64,000 bases of DNA from Methylobacterium nodulans ORS 2060 (GCF_000022085.1 NC_011894.1:1-64000); one strand, 5' to 3'; numbered from the stretch's first letter, positions 50,375 through 59,058 are shown. Notes: generated from the letters alone by a model not told the origin. Translations and numbers: made by a program.

Positions 50375-52192
50375 TCAGAACTGCCCGAGCGCGTAACGGA
50401 CGTGGATCACCTCGCGCAGGCGGCGCACGATGCGCAGCGAGTCGCGCAGGAGATCCCGCTCCAGGGTCGGCATCGCGTCGAAGTCGAGGATCACGGGACC
50501 GAGCCCCTGCCCGCGCTGGGCGGCGGCGAGCTGCCGGTCGAAGCGCAGGCCCATCAGGGCGAGCAGCGCGCTCGCGAGGTCGCGCCCGAACCCCTCCTCC
50601 AGGATCCCGCCCTGCGTGAGGGCGCGGATGCGCTCGACGGTGCCGGTCGGGGCGATGCCCGCCTCGATGGCGAGCACCCGCACCCCGTGCACGAGCGGGA
50701 ACAGGCCCGCCCGCTTGAGGTCGAGTTCGTTGCGCCGCAGGCCGACCCGGGAGAAGACCGCGTCGACCAAGCCCCCGTTCGCGGCGTCGCCCGCGATGTT
50801 GATCAGGTTGGCGATCTGCGCCAGCAGCCGCGTCTCGCCCCGCACCGCTTCGGTGAGGAAGGTCTTGGCCCGCTGCAGCGGGGCGGGATCGCCCGCGACG
50901 GCGGTCGCATCCGCGAAGATCGCGAGATTCATCGCAGCGTCCGGATCCCCGGCCTGCGCCCACAGGCGCAGCTGGTTCACGAAGTGGTCGGCCTCCTGCG
51001 ACCAGAGCGGGTTGCGCACCATGATCTCGCCCGGACAGGGCGGATAGCCGAGCTCGCCGAGCGCCGCCGAGAAGGCGTCGCGGAAGTCCGCCAGCTCGGC
51101 CTGCGGCACCGGGCGGGAGAGGATGAGGCCGTTGTCCTGGTCGGTGCGGTAGGTCTGCTCGCCGCGGCCCTCCGAGCCCATCAGGAACAGGCATCCGGCC
51201 TCGCGGATCGCCGCCGGGGCGAGGAGCGCGAACAGCCTGGCATAGAGCCGCCGGTTCAAGTCCGAGATCACCTGCGCCACCGCGTCGACGCGCACGCCCT
51301 GGCGGTGCAGCTGCTGGCCCTGCGCCTGGATGTCGCGCGCGGGCTCGCGCAGATCCTCGATGCTGGCCGCCCGGTCGATGCGGCTCGGCACCAGCTGCGC
51401 GTTGCCCGCGAAGGCGCCGAGAAGGTCGATGTCGCGCAGCCAGCCCACATAGGCGCCGTCCTGGCGCACCGCGATCCGCCGGTTGCCGTGGCGCGTCATG
51501 ACGAGGAGCGCATCGAGCAGGAACTGGTCGGCCTCGACGGCGGTCACGTCGAATTTCGCGAGGTCGCGCACGGGCGTGTCGAACGGCCGGTGCTCGATCA
51601 CCGCCGCGCGCGTCACCTTGTGCCCGGTGAGCAGGCCGGTGCGGCCGGCATCCTCCACGAAGACGGCGTCGACATCCGCCGCGAGCATCCGCCTGGCGGC
51701 CTCCTCCAGGGTGGAGCCGCCGGACAGGAAGACGGCCGGCGCGTGGCGCGCGTCGCGGATGCGCGTGCGCAGCACCGAATCCATGCTCTCGCGCCGCTGC
51801 CAGGAGGCGAGCGCGTCGAGCTTGCGGGAGATCTCCGCGTAGAAGAAGGCCGCGAAGGCGCTGTTGGCGTGGACGAGCCGGACGATCACCTCCCGCGGGA
51901 TCAGGAAGCACAGCGTCTCCTCGGCGGCGACGAAGTTCTCGCCCGCCTCCCCGTGCACCACCGCGCGGGCATCGAAGGTGTCGCCGGCCCGCAGCACCGC
52001 CAGGAGTGCGCCCTGGTTGCGTGCCTCCACCGCCCCCTTGATCACGACGTGCAGGAGGTCCGCCTCCTTGCCCTGCGTCACGATGACCGTCCCGGGCCGG
52101 AAATAGCCGACATCGACGTGGCGGCGCAGGCTGTCCGCCTCCGCGGCAGTGAGGCGGTCGAAGGGAGGGTTGAGGACGTCGAAGGTCTGCAC
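50375..52192 (-). CDS. cNMP-binding, CBS and DUF294 nucleotidyltransferase-like protein
   Basis: 605-aa multidomain signalling protein. Cyclic-nucleotide-binding domain at about 10-120, CBS pair at about 145-270, and a GlnE-like nucleotidyltransferase (DUF294) domain with GSEGRGEQTYRTDQD near 338-352. A helical DUF294 C-terminal domain (about 460-600) follows. The start is GTG 52192. Reads as a sensor combining a cyclic nucleotide and an adenylate-type ligand to steer nucleotidyl transfer. Its substrate is unknown; GlnB/GlnA-type proteins are candidates. Confidence 0.88.
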   Translation of the reverse strand: MQTFDVLNPPFDRLTAAEADSLRRHVDVGYFRPGTVIVTQGKEADLLHVVIKGAVEARNQGALLAVLRAGDTFDARAVVHGEAGENFVAAEETLCFLIPREVIVRLVHANSAFAAFFYAEISRKLDALASWQRRESMDSVLRTRIRDARHAPAVFLSGGSTLEEAARRMLAADVDAVFVEDAGRTGLLTGHKVTRAAVIEHRPFDTPVRDLAKFDVTAVEADQFLLDALLVMTRHGNRRIAVRQDGAYVGWLRDIDLLGAFAGNAQLVPSRIDRAASIEDLREPARDIQAQGQQLHRQGVRVDAVAQVISDLNRRLYARLFALLAPAAIREAGCLFLMGSEGRGEQTYRTDQDNGLILSRPVPQAELADFRDAFSAALGELGYPPCPGEIMVRNPLWSQEADHFVNQLRLWAQAGDPDAAMNLAIFADATAVAGDPAPLQRAKTFLTEAVRGETRLLAQIANLINIAGDAANGGLVDAVFSRVGLRRNELDLKRAGLFPLVHGVRVLAIEAGIAPTGTVERIRALTQGGILEEGFGRDLASALLALMGLRFDRQLAAAQRGQGLGPVILDFDAMPTLERDLLRDSLRIVRRLREVIHVRYALGQF

Positions 52193-52330
52193 GGCCGCGC
52201 CCTCCGGGGGACGTGACCGTATCCCGCCCGAGCGGGTGCCGGAAGATGCCGCGCGGGCTCAGCCCGCGGCGCGAGCCCCGGATCGTCGTGCTCGGCGGAG
52301 ACCGGTCGGACCGGAGGCCTCCCCGCGCGA

Positions 52331-52789
52331 TCACCCCTCGCCCGGCTCGCGCCGCAGCACCACGAGATTCGCGACCAGCACCTGCACCGGCTCGCCCTGC
52401 TGGTTGAGCGTGGTGGTGCGGACCTTCGCGAGCCCCTGCATGGGACGCGAGCGGGAGGGGCGGACCTCCAGCACCTCGCTCTCCAGGCGGATGGTCTCGC
52501 CGGGGCGCAGGGGGCGCGGCCAGCGCAGCTCGTCCATGCCCGCCCCGATGACGCCGCCGGCGAGCGGCAGCCCGCTCTCGACGAGGAGGCGCATGGTCAG
52601 CGCAGCGGTGTGCCAGCCGCTCGCCGCGAGCCCGCCGAAGAACGAGGCCTCGGCCCGGGCCTCGTCGAGGTGGAAGGGCTGCGGGTCGTACTCGGCGGCG
52701 AAGCGCTTGATCGCCTCCGCCGACACGGTGAGCTCGCCCGAGCGATAGATCTGCCCGGGGGCGAGGTCTTCGAGATAGAGGCGTGTCAT
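52331..52789 (-). CDS. MaoC-family dehydratase (hotdog)
   Basis: 152-aa hotdog-fold protein, the R-specific enoyl-CoA hydratase type. Motif AAEYDPQPFHLDE (Asp and His of the active site) near 29-41, then GLAASGWHTAALTMRLLV. ATG 52789 is chosen because an upstream in-frame start adds unrelated residues. It lies four bases after the stop of the MATE gene, so it shares that transcript; why is not obvious. Confidence 0.85.
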   Translation of the reverse strand: MTRLYLEDLAPGQIYRSGELTVSAEAIKRFAAEYDPQPFHLDEARAEASFFGGLAASGWHTAALTMRLLVESGLPLAGGVIGAGMDELRWPRPLRPGETIRLESEVLEVRPSRSRPMQGLAKVRTTTLNQQGEPVQVLVANLVVLRREPGEG

Positions 52790-52793
52790 GGCG

Positions 52794-54176
52794 TCATGCT
52801 CCCGAGCGGGCCGCGAGGGAGGCGGCCGGAAGTGGACGGGCCCGGAACCAGACGCCCGCAGCAACCGACCCGGCATTGATCGATCCGAGCGCCACGAGAC
52901 CGAGGGCCTGGGCCAGGAAGATGCCATCGAGGCCCGCCCCCGTCCGCAGGGCGAACCACCCGCCGCCGACCGCGAGGGTCAGCCGGGTGAGGCCGGCCGC
53001 GAGCGGCCAGCCGATGCGGCCTGCCCCCTGCGCGGCGAAGTAGAGGGACAGGCCGAGCCCCACGAAGCCGTAGAAGGGGCCGACCTCGCGCAGGTAGCGG
53101 GCACCCGTGCCCAGCATGGCCGGATCGGTCGCGAAGACCCGCAGGAACAGGTCCGGCCACAGAGCCGCCGCGAGCCCGATCGTCTCGGTCAGGCCGACCG
53201 CGAGGGCGGCCCCGGTCCAGGCCACGCGCAAGGCCCGCGCCCGGTCCCCGGCCCCGATGCTGGTGCCGACCATGGCGGAGATCGGCGCCCCGAGACCGAA
53301 GACGAGGGGCACCAGCAGGTATTCGAGCCGTGCCCCGGTGCCGTAGCCGGCCACCGCCGAGGAGCCGAAGCGGGCGACGAGACCCGTCGCGGTCGCGATG
53401 GTGACGTTCGTGGTCAGGCTGACCAGCGACGAGGCCGCCCCGACGCGCAGGATCTCCCGGGCCGGCGCCCAGGCCAGCGCCGGCGGGCGGCCGAGCCGCA
53501 GCACGCCGCGCCCCGCGCGCAGGTAGCGCGCCAGCACGGCCGTGCCGACCGCGTAATAGGCGAGCACCGCCACCCCTCCCCCGGCGATACCGAGCCCCGG
53601 CAGCGGACCGACACCGAAGATCAGGGCGGGGGACAGGGGCACCAGCACGGCGGCGCCGGTGCAGGTGACGGCGGCCGGAAGCGCCATGTTGCCGGTGCCC
53701 CGGATGACCGCAGCGAGGGCGTTGAACAGCCAGATCAGGACCGCACCGGCGAAGACCACGCCGCCATAGGCGCAGGCCGCTGCGAGCGTCGCGCCCTCCG
53801 CCCCCATCGTGCGGTAGAGCGCCGGACCGAAGGCGAGCGCCAGCGCCGTGGTGAGGAGCCCGAGCGCGAGGCCGATCGCGACGGCGTGCCAGGCCACTGC
53901 CTCCGCCGCCTCGCGCCGGCCGGCACCGAGGGCCCGCGCCACCGCCGAGAGGACGCCGCCGCCGACGGCCCCGGCCGAGATCATCTGCACCGTCATGACG
54001 AGCGGGAAGACGAGCGCCATCCCGGCGAGCGCATCCGTGCCGAGGCCGGCGACGAAGGCGGTCTCGATCAGGCCGACGCCGGCCTGGACCAGCATGACGA
54101 GCACGTTGGGGACGGCGAGACGCAGGAGCGTCGGGCCGATCGGTCCCCGGAGCAGGCGGCGCGTGCGGTCGTCCAT
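52794..54176 (-). CDS. MATE-family efflux transporter
   Basis: 460 aa, 12 membrane segments; Na+ or H+-coupled exporter of organic cations. The MATE-like repeats begin PTLLRLAVPNVLVMLVQAG and recur after residue 240 (ILRVGAASSLVSLTTNVT). ATG 54176 starts MDDRTRRLLRGPIG. It is divergent from the MarR-type gene; a 12-bp palindrome between them is the likely operator. Substrate unknown. Confidence 0.88.
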   Translation of the reverse strand: MDDRTRRLLRGPIGPTLLRLAVPNVLVMLVQAGVGLIETAFVAGLGTDALAGMALVFPLVMTVQMISAGAVGGGVLSAVARALGAGRREAAEAVAWHAVAIGLALGLLTTALALAFGPALYRTMGAEGATLAAACAYGGVVFAGAVLIWLFNALAAVIRGTGNMALPAAVTCTGAAVLVPLSPALIFGVGPLPGLGIAGGGVAVLAYYAVGTAVLARYLRAGRGVLRLGRPPALAWAPAREILRVGAASSLVSLTTNVTIATATGLVARFGSSAVAGYGTGARLEYLLVPLVFGLGAPISAMVGTSIGAGDRARALRVAWTGAALAVGLTETIGLAAALWPDLFLRVFATDPAMLGTGARYLREVGPFYGFVGLGLSLYFAAQGAGRIGWPLAAGLTRLTLAVGGGWFALRTGAGLDGIFLAQALGLVALGSINAGSVAAGVWFRARPLPAASLAARSGA

Positions 54177-54240
54177 GGGAGCCTCGCGACAGGGTCTCGA
54201 CGAGGAGCGGATGGATCCGGCATCGTCCCCGTCGCGTCGT

Positions 54241-54272
54241 GACGAAATTGATGGCATATGCCAGTATTCGTC
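54241..54272. promoter_or_regulatory. Palindromic operator in the MATE-MarR divergent region
   Basis: A perfect palindrome TGGCATATGCCA (54252-54263) lies within a longer inverted pair GACGAA ... TTCGTC (54241-54246, 54267-54272). A minus-strand TTGACG (54274-54269) starts inside it, so binding would block MATE transcription. Typical of MarR self/target operators; inference from layout. Confidence 0.6.
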
Positions 54273-54334
54273 AAGCGGCGGATGCAGGGCGAGCCATGCG
54301 GCCGGCACGGGGCGCGCATGAGAGCGGAGCGGCG

Positions 54335-55162
54335 ATGAGCGAGGAGAGGCGGGAGCCCGGCTCCTGCAGCAATGCGGGCCTGCGGCGGGCGACACGGCGG
54401 CTGGGCCAGCTCTACGACGATGCGATCGCGCCCTCGGGGTTGAGAGCGACGCAGTTCGGCCTGCTGGCGCAGCTGCGCCAGCTCGGCACGCCGACCATGG
54501 GCGAGCTCGCCGAGGCGATGGTGATGGATCTGTCGGCGCTCGGCCACACGCTGAAGCCGCTCGCCCGCGACGGGCTGGTCGAGCTTCAGGTCGATCCCCG
54601 CGACCGGCGCAGCCGGCGGGTGGTCCTGACGGAGACGGGCCGGGAGCGGTTCCGCGCGGCGGCGCGGCTGTGGCGGGAGGCACAGCTGCGCTTCGAGGCA
54701 ACGTTCGGGGCCGAGAAGGCGGCGCAGCTGCGCCTGCTCGTCGAGGAGATCGCCTCGGCGGAGTTCGGCACCGCGTTCGCGGGCGCGATCGAACCCCTCT
54801 CCCGCCCGGGAGAGGGGTTCCGGCGCTACGCCAGCCCCAGCTTCCGCGCGAGGCCGATGCGCTGCAGCTTGCCGGTCGCGCCCTTGGGGATCTCATCGAG
54901 GATCATGATCCGGCTCGGGACCTTGAAGGCGGCGGCGCGCTCGGCCACGAAGGCGCGCAACTCCTTGTCGTCCACGTGCTGGCCGTCGCGCAGGACCACC
55001 GCGGCGCCGACCTCCTCGCCGAGCTTGTCGTGGGGCACCGCGAAGGTGACGACCTGCGCCACCGACGGATGGTCCATCAGGATCTCGTCGACCTCGCGCG
55101 GCGAGATTTTTTCGCCGCCCCGGTTGATGATCTCCTTCAGGCGCCCGGTGATGGCGAGGTAG
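54335..55162 (+). CDS. MarR-family regulator whose frame runs on through a repeat
   Basis: Winged-helix regulator of drug-efflux genes. The MarR domain occupies about residues 15-152 (LRRATRRLGQLYDDAIAPSGLRATQFGLLAQL ... DPRDRRSRRVVLTETG). ATG 54335 follows GGAGCGGCG. Normally the protein would end near residue 152; instead the frame continues through the hairpin at 54791-54820 and 123 more codons antisense to the oxalyl-CoA synthetase gene, to 55162. The native stop appears lost. The functional protein may be the first ~152 residues plus a tail. Confidence 0.75.
   Translation: MSEERREPGSCSNAGLRRATRRLGQLYDDAIAPSGLRATQFGLLAQLRQLGTPTMGELAEAMVMDLSALGHTLKPLARDGLVELQVDPRDRRSRRVVLTETGRERFRAAARLWREAQLRFEATFGAEKAAQLRLLVEEIASAEFGTAFAGAIEPLSRPGEGFRRYASPSFRARPMRCSLPVAPLGISSRIMIRLGTLKAAARSATKARNSLSSTCWPSRRTTAAPTSSPSLSWGTAKVTTCATDGWSIRISSTSRGEIFSPPRLMISFRRPVMAR
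54791..54820. terminator. R1-core hairpin at the MarR/synthetase convergence
   Basis: 13-bp stem GAACCCCTCTCCC / GGGAGAGGGGTTC with loop GCCC, the same core as in R1 elements. It lies 6 bp before the synthetase gene's stop (minus strand). Probably a bidirectional terminator; it has no T-tract. Confidence 0.55.
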
Positions 55163-56358
55163 CCCTCCTCATCCATCACGCCCTGGTCGCCGGTGCGGAA
55201 ATAGCCCTGCGGCGTGAAGGCCTCCGCATTGGCCTTCGGGTTGTTCTCGTAGCCCGCCATGACGTTGTCGCCGCGGATGACGATCTCGCCGGTCTCGCCC
55301 GCGGGCAGCGGGTTGCCGGCCTCGTCCACCACCTGGATGTCCGGCCCGGCGGCCAGGCCGACGGAGCCGGCCTTGCGGGCGCGGGGCGGCAGCGGGTTCG
55401 AGGCCATCTGGTGGGCGGCCTCGGTCATCCCGTAGGCCTCGATCAGGGGCGCATCGAACACCGCCTCCAGCTCGCGCAGCACCTGCGGCGGCATGGACGA
55501 GGAGGAGGAGCGCAGGAAGCGCAGGGGGTGGCGCGCGATGATCTCGCGGTTGCGCCCGGCCCGGGCGAGGATGGCCTGGTGCATGGTCGGCACGGCCGTG
55601 TACCAGGTGGGGCCGACCTCATCCATCCAGGCGAAGAACTTGAGCGCGTTGAAGCCGGGCGTGCAGGCGACCGAGCCGCCCGCCGAGAGCGGCGCCAGGA
55701 TGCCGGCGATGAGCCCGTGGATGTGGAACAGCGGCATGATGTTGAGGCCGCGGTCCTGCGGCCCGAAGGCGAGCGCGGTCCGGATGTTGCGGGCCGAGGC
55801 GCAGACATTGCACTGCGTCAGCGGCACGATCTTGGGCCGCGAGGTCGTGCCCGAGGTATGGAGCACCAGCGCCACGTCGCCGGGCTCCGCCGGGCCGCCC
55901 TGCGCGGCGGGCGCGGCCGGTGCCGGGAACCGGAGCGTGAAGGAGCCGGCCCCGTGCTCGGGGGTCTCGCGCAGGCGCACTACCGGCACGCCGAGCTTCT
56001 CCGCCACCGCGATGGCGGGCGAGGTGCTGCCCTCCGCCGTCACCAGCACCCGGGCCTTGAGGTCGGTGAGGTAGAACTCGAACTCCTCGGCCCGGTAGGT
56101 CGGATTGAGCGGTGCCGAGGTGGCGCCGGCGGCGATCGCGATGAAGGCCGCCGCCATGGCCGGGCCGTTGTCGAGCACGATCGCCACCCGGTCGCCGCGC
56201 CCGACCCCGTGGGCATTGAGGTCCTGTACGATGCGCCGCATCAGGGCACGCAGCGCCCCGAAGCTCAGCGGCGTGCCTCCGGGCGCGTCGAGGGCGGTCG
56301 CGCCCTCCGCGCCCGCCCGCATCAGGGCCTCGATCGTGCGGCCCGCATCCTCGGCCAT
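54826..56358 (-). CDS. AMP-forming acyl-CoA synthetase, oxalyl-CoA synthetase (AAE3/Pcs60)-like
   Basis: Acyl-adenylate enzyme, 510 aa. ATP/AMP motifs HTSGTTSRPKIVPLTQ near 167-182 and LIEAYGMTEAAHQMASNPLP; the C-terminal catalytic Lys lies in PKGATGKLQR near 498. The block LPLFH-type LFHIHGLIAGILAPLSAGG with PTWYTAVPTMHQAIL is the pattern of plant AAE3 and yeast Pcs60, known oxalyl-CoA synthetases. panE2 lies 45 bp upstream in the same operon. Together they give oxalate to oxalyl-CoA to glyoxylate. A general acyl-CoA ligase is the alternative. Confidence 0.8.
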   Translation of the reverse strand: MAEDAGRTIEALMRAGAEGATALDAPGGTPLSFGALRALMRRIVQDLNAHGVGRGDRVAIVLDNGPAMAAAFIAIAAGATSAPLNPTYRAEEFEFYLTDLKARVLVTAEGSTSPAIAVAEKLGVPVVRLRETPEHGAGSFTLRFPAPAAPAAQGGPAEPGDVALVLHTSGTTSRPKIVPLTQCNVCASARNIRTALAFGPQDRGLNIMPLFHIHGLIAGILAPLSAGGSVACTPGFNALKFFAWMDEVGPTWYTAVPTMHQAILARAGRNREIIARHPLRFLRSSSSSMPPQVLRELEAVFDAPLIEAYGMTEAAHQMASNPLPPRARKAGSVGLAAGPDIQVVDEAGNPLPAGETGEIVIRGDNVMAGYENNPKANAEAFTPQGYFRTGDQGVMDEEGYLAITGRLKEIINRGGEKISPREVDEILMDHPSVAQVVTFAVPHDKLGEEVGAAVVLRDGQHVDDKELRAFVAERAAAFKVPSRIMILDEIPKGATGKLQRIGLARKLGLA

Positions 56359-56403
56359 CCCGGCCTCTCCTCGTGCTTATGTGCTGGTGGAACGGAAAAC
56401 CGG

Positions 56404-57411
56404 TCAGACCGGCTGGACCTGGAGCCGGCCCTTCTGCTGCTCCAGCGTGCGGGCGAGCAGCCGCATGCAGGCATAGACCGCATCGATATGCGGCGTCGGC
56501 GTCTTCGTCAGGCGCCCGAGCTCGATCACCGAGCCGACCAGCGCCTCGAGCTCGATCGGCCGGCCGGCCTCGACGTCCTGCAGCATCGAGGTCTTGTGCG
56601 CGCCGACCTTCTCGGCGCCCGCGATGCGCCGCTCGATGCCGAGCCGGAAGGTGATGCCGAGCGTGTTGGCGATGGTCTCCGCCTCGCGCATCATCTCGGA
56701 GGCGAGCGCCCGGGTCTCGGGGAACTGGCAGATGTCGACGAGCGTCGCGTGGGTAAGCGCGCTGATCGGGTTGAAGCTCAGGTTCCCCCACAGCTTCAGC
56801 CAGATCTCGGCCCGGATGTCGTTCGTCACCGGCGCCTTGAACCCGGCCTTGATCAGCAGCTGCGCCAGGGCCTGGACGCGCTCCGACATCTCGCCCGAGA
56901 GCTCACCGAGGCCGAAGCGCGAGCCTTCCACCACCTTCACCACGCCCGGCTCGGTGAGGATCGCGGCCGGGTAGACCACGCTGCCGATGACCTGCTCGGG
57001 GTCGATCGCTGCGGCGATCAGGCCGCCCGGATCGGCGGTCTCGAGCTGCGTGCCCGCATACTCGCCCCCGTGCTTGTGGAAGTACCACCACGGGATGCCG
57101 TTCTGCATCGTCACGACCACCGTCCGGGGGCCGATGAGGTGTTTGAGGTCCTGGGCGATCGGGCCGACCTGATGCGCCTTGAGGGTGAGCAGCACCACGT
57201 CGTGCGGGCCGGCCTCCTGCATCGAGGCCGTCGCCCTGAGGTCGCGCACATGCACCTCGCGGCCGTCCTCCTCGATGAGGCGCATGCCGGTGCGCCGGAT
57301 GGCCTCCAGGTTCGCGCCGCGCGCGATGAAGGTCACCGACTCGCCCGCCGCGGCGAGCCGAACGCCCAGATAGCCGCCGATGGCGCCCGCCCCCACGATC
57401 GCGATGCTCAT
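56404..57411 (-). CDS. panE2: Oxalyl-CoA reductase (PanE2-type ketopantoate-reductase homologue)
   Basis: 335-aa NADPH enzyme of the ketopantoate reductase fold; Rossmann motif GAGAIGGYLG at 7-16. Catalytic Lys in LTLKAHQV, and GNLSFNPISALTHATL is typical. Panthothenate synthesis would usually use PanE elsewhere; next to an oxalyl-CoA synthetase gene this copy fits PanE2, reported to reduce oxalyl-CoA to glyoxylate in Methylobacterium extorquens. ATG 57411 has GGGAGGCAGAG upstream. The assignment rests on context plus family knowledge. Confidence 0.75.
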   Translation of the reverse strand: MSIAIVGAGAIGGYLGVRLAAAGESVTFIARGANLEAIRRTGMRLIEEDGREVHVRDLRATASMQEAGPHDVVLLTLKAHQVGPIAQDLKHLIGPRTVVVTMQNGIPWWYFHKHGGEYAGTQLETADPGGLIAAAIDPEQVIGSVVYPAAILTEPGVVKVVEGSRFGLGELSGEMSERVQALAQLLIKAGFKAPVTNDIRAEIWLKLWGNLSFNPISALTHATLVDICQFPETRALASEMMREAETIANTLGITFRLGIERRIAGAEKVGAHKTSMLQDVEAGRPIELEALVGSVIELGRLTKTPTPHIDAVYACMRLLARTLEQQKGRLQVQPV

Positions 57412-57488
57412 TCTCTGCCTCCCTGCCGGCGCCTGCGCGCACTTGATAGGGACAGACACCGCATTCAGCGCCGTTCGACAAGCCCCCT

Positions 57489-57509
57489 TCTGGTGTACAT
57501 TATGCCAGA
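57489..57509. promoter_or_regulatory. Possible operator of the oxalate operon
   Basis: A 21-bp imperfect palindrome with outer arms TCTGG / CCAGA and inner TA/TA matches (7 of 10 pairs). It overlaps the pabC stop codon, in the AT-richer segment upstream of panE2. Only a candidate; no GntR- or LysR-type regulator gene is adjacent. Confidence 0.3.
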
Positions 57510-58363
57510 TCTCTCCCGAGCGGGGCGGGATCGCGGCCGGTCTCGGCCGCGATGGCCGCACGCAGCGCATCCGCGAGGCGCCGTGCGGTCGGGTGGTCGC
57601 CCGGATAGGATCGAGCGTCGAGCGCCCGCACCGGCGCGATCAGGCGCAAGGAATTGGTGACGAGGAGCGCGTCGGCCTCGGCGAGATCCGCGGGCCCGAT
57701 CGAGCGTTCCGCCACCGACAGTCCGAGACCCGGCGCCTCCGCCAGGATCCAGCCCCGGACGATGCCGGCCAGCACCCCGTCGGCGAGCGGCGGGGTGACG
57801 AGCGCTTCGCCGAAGACCGCGAACAGATTGCCGGTGCCGGCGCAGGCCACCTGCCCGCTTGTGTTGAGGAACATCGCCTCGTCGCAGCCCACCCGGGCCG
57901 CCTCCGCGGCGGCGAGCACCGCGTCGAGATAGCCCAGCGTCTTGTGGCGGGAGGCCGGCGAGGTGTCGTTGCGGCGGATGCCCGTGAGGTGGAGCGAGAG
58001 CGGCGCGAAGGCGGAGCCGGGGCCGTGCAGCGGGGCGGCCGATGCGAGCAGCCGCGGGTGGGGCTCAAGCGGCGGGCGCAGGCCCCTTGGGCCGCTGCCC
58101 CGGGTCGCGGTGGTGCGCAAGGCCGCTCGCGTCTGGCCCTCGGCCATTGCCCGCATGGCCGCCCTGACGGTCTTAGGCTCGAGCGCGAAGCCGAGGGCGG
58201 CGGCCGAGCCGACGAGCCGGCCGACATGCGCTGCCTCGAAGACGACGCGGCCGTTCAGGACGAGCGCGGTGTCGAAGACGCCGTCGCCGAGGAGGAGGCC
58301 GCGATCGGTGAGGTCGAAGGGCGCGATCGGCCCGTCATGCAACTGCCCATCAAGCCACGGCAT
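57500..58363 (-). CDS. pabC: Aminodeoxychorismate lyase (PabC)
   Basis: Pyridoxal-phosphate enzyme releasing p-aminobenzoate from aminodeoxychorismate in folate synthesis. It is 287 aa with the branched-chain-aminotransferase (class IV) fold; the PLP Lys is in SRHKTLGYLDAV near 141, and GLLLGDGVFDTALV near 22-35. It overlaps pabA by 14 bp. Its order pabB-pabA-pabC completes the p-aminobenzoate route. A D-amino-acid aminotransferase is the alternative, unlikely in this context. Confidence 0.9.
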   Translation of the reverse strand: MPWLDGQLHDGPIAPFDLTDRGLLLGDGVFDTALVLNGRVVFEAAHVGRLVGSAAALGFALEPKTVRAAMRAMAEGQTRAALRTTATRGSGPRGLRPPLEPHPRLLASAAPLHGPGSAFAPLSLHLTGIRRNDTSPASRHKTLGYLDAVLAAAEAARVGCDEAMFLNTSGQVACAGTGNLFAVFGEALVTPPLADGVLAGIVRGWILAEAPGLGLSVAERSIGPADLAEADALLVTNSLRLIAPVRALDARSYPGDHPTARRLADALRAAIAAETGRDPAPLGRDLA

Positions 58364-58955
58364 GGGCCGGGGCCTCGCGCCACGCCCGGGCCAGGGCGAG
58401 GAAATTGGCGAAGATTGCGTGGCCGTTCTCGGTCAGCACCGATTCCGGGTGGAACTGGATGCCGAAGGTGGGATGGCGGCGATGGGAGAGCGCCATCACC
58501 TCCCCTTCCGCCGAGACGGCATCGACGCTCAGAATCCGTTCCATGGCGGGCTCTGGGGCCACGATGAGGGAGTGATAGCGCCCGACCCGCATCGGCGAGG
58601 GCAGGCCGCGGAAGAGCCCGCGCCCGTCATGGGTCACGGGCGAGGCCTGCCCGTGCAGGGGCCGGCCGGCCCGCTCGACGCGGCCACCGAAGGCCGCGCC
58701 GATGCATTGGTGGCCGAGGCAGACCCCGAGGAGCGGCAGCTCCCCCGACAGGGCGCGCACCGCCTCAAGGGACACGCCGGCTTCCGCCGGGGTGCACGGC
58801 CCGGGCGAGATCACCAGCGCCTCGGGCGCCCGCGCCCGGATCGCCCGCACATCAAGGGCGTCGTTGCGCACGACCTCCACGGCGGCGCCGAGCTCCTCGA
58901 AGTAGCGCACCACGTTGAAGACGAAGGAATCGTAGTTGTCGATGACGAGGATCAT
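58350..58955 (-). CDS. pabA: Aminodeoxychorismate synthase glutamine amidotransferase (PabA/TrpG type)
   Basis: Glutaminase delivering ammonia to PabB. It is 201 aa, class I: nucleophile Cys79 in LLGVCLGHQ, with His and Glu in IQFHPESVLTENG near 170-182. Opens MILVIDNYDSFVFN. PabA and TrpG cannot be told apart by sequence; the pabB neighbour favours p-aminobenzoate. It overlaps pabC, so the two are coupled. Confidence 0.92.
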   Translation of the reverse strand: MILVIDNYDSFVFNVVRYFEELGAAVEVVRNDALDVRAIRARAPEALVISPGPCTPAEAGVSLEAVRALSGELPLLGVCLGHQCIGAAFGGRVERAGRPLHGQASPVTHDGRGLFRGLPSPMRVGRYHSLIVAPEPAMERILSVDAVSAEGEVMALSHRRHPTFGIQFHPESVLTENGHAIFANFLALARAWREAPAHAVA

Positions 58956-59058
58956 CCGGGATGCCTTACGCCGCGCAGGGCCGCGGCTCCTGAACCCGAG
59001 GACCGCGATCCCCGAGCTTCGGGAGCGAGGATCGTGCCGGGACGCGGTCTTTCACGAC

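Noticed and set aside
54670..57660. Plus-strand open frame of about 1,000 codons opposite the oxalate genes
   Set aside because: It is a shadow of the synthetase and PanE2 genes, low-complexity and with no recognisable fold.
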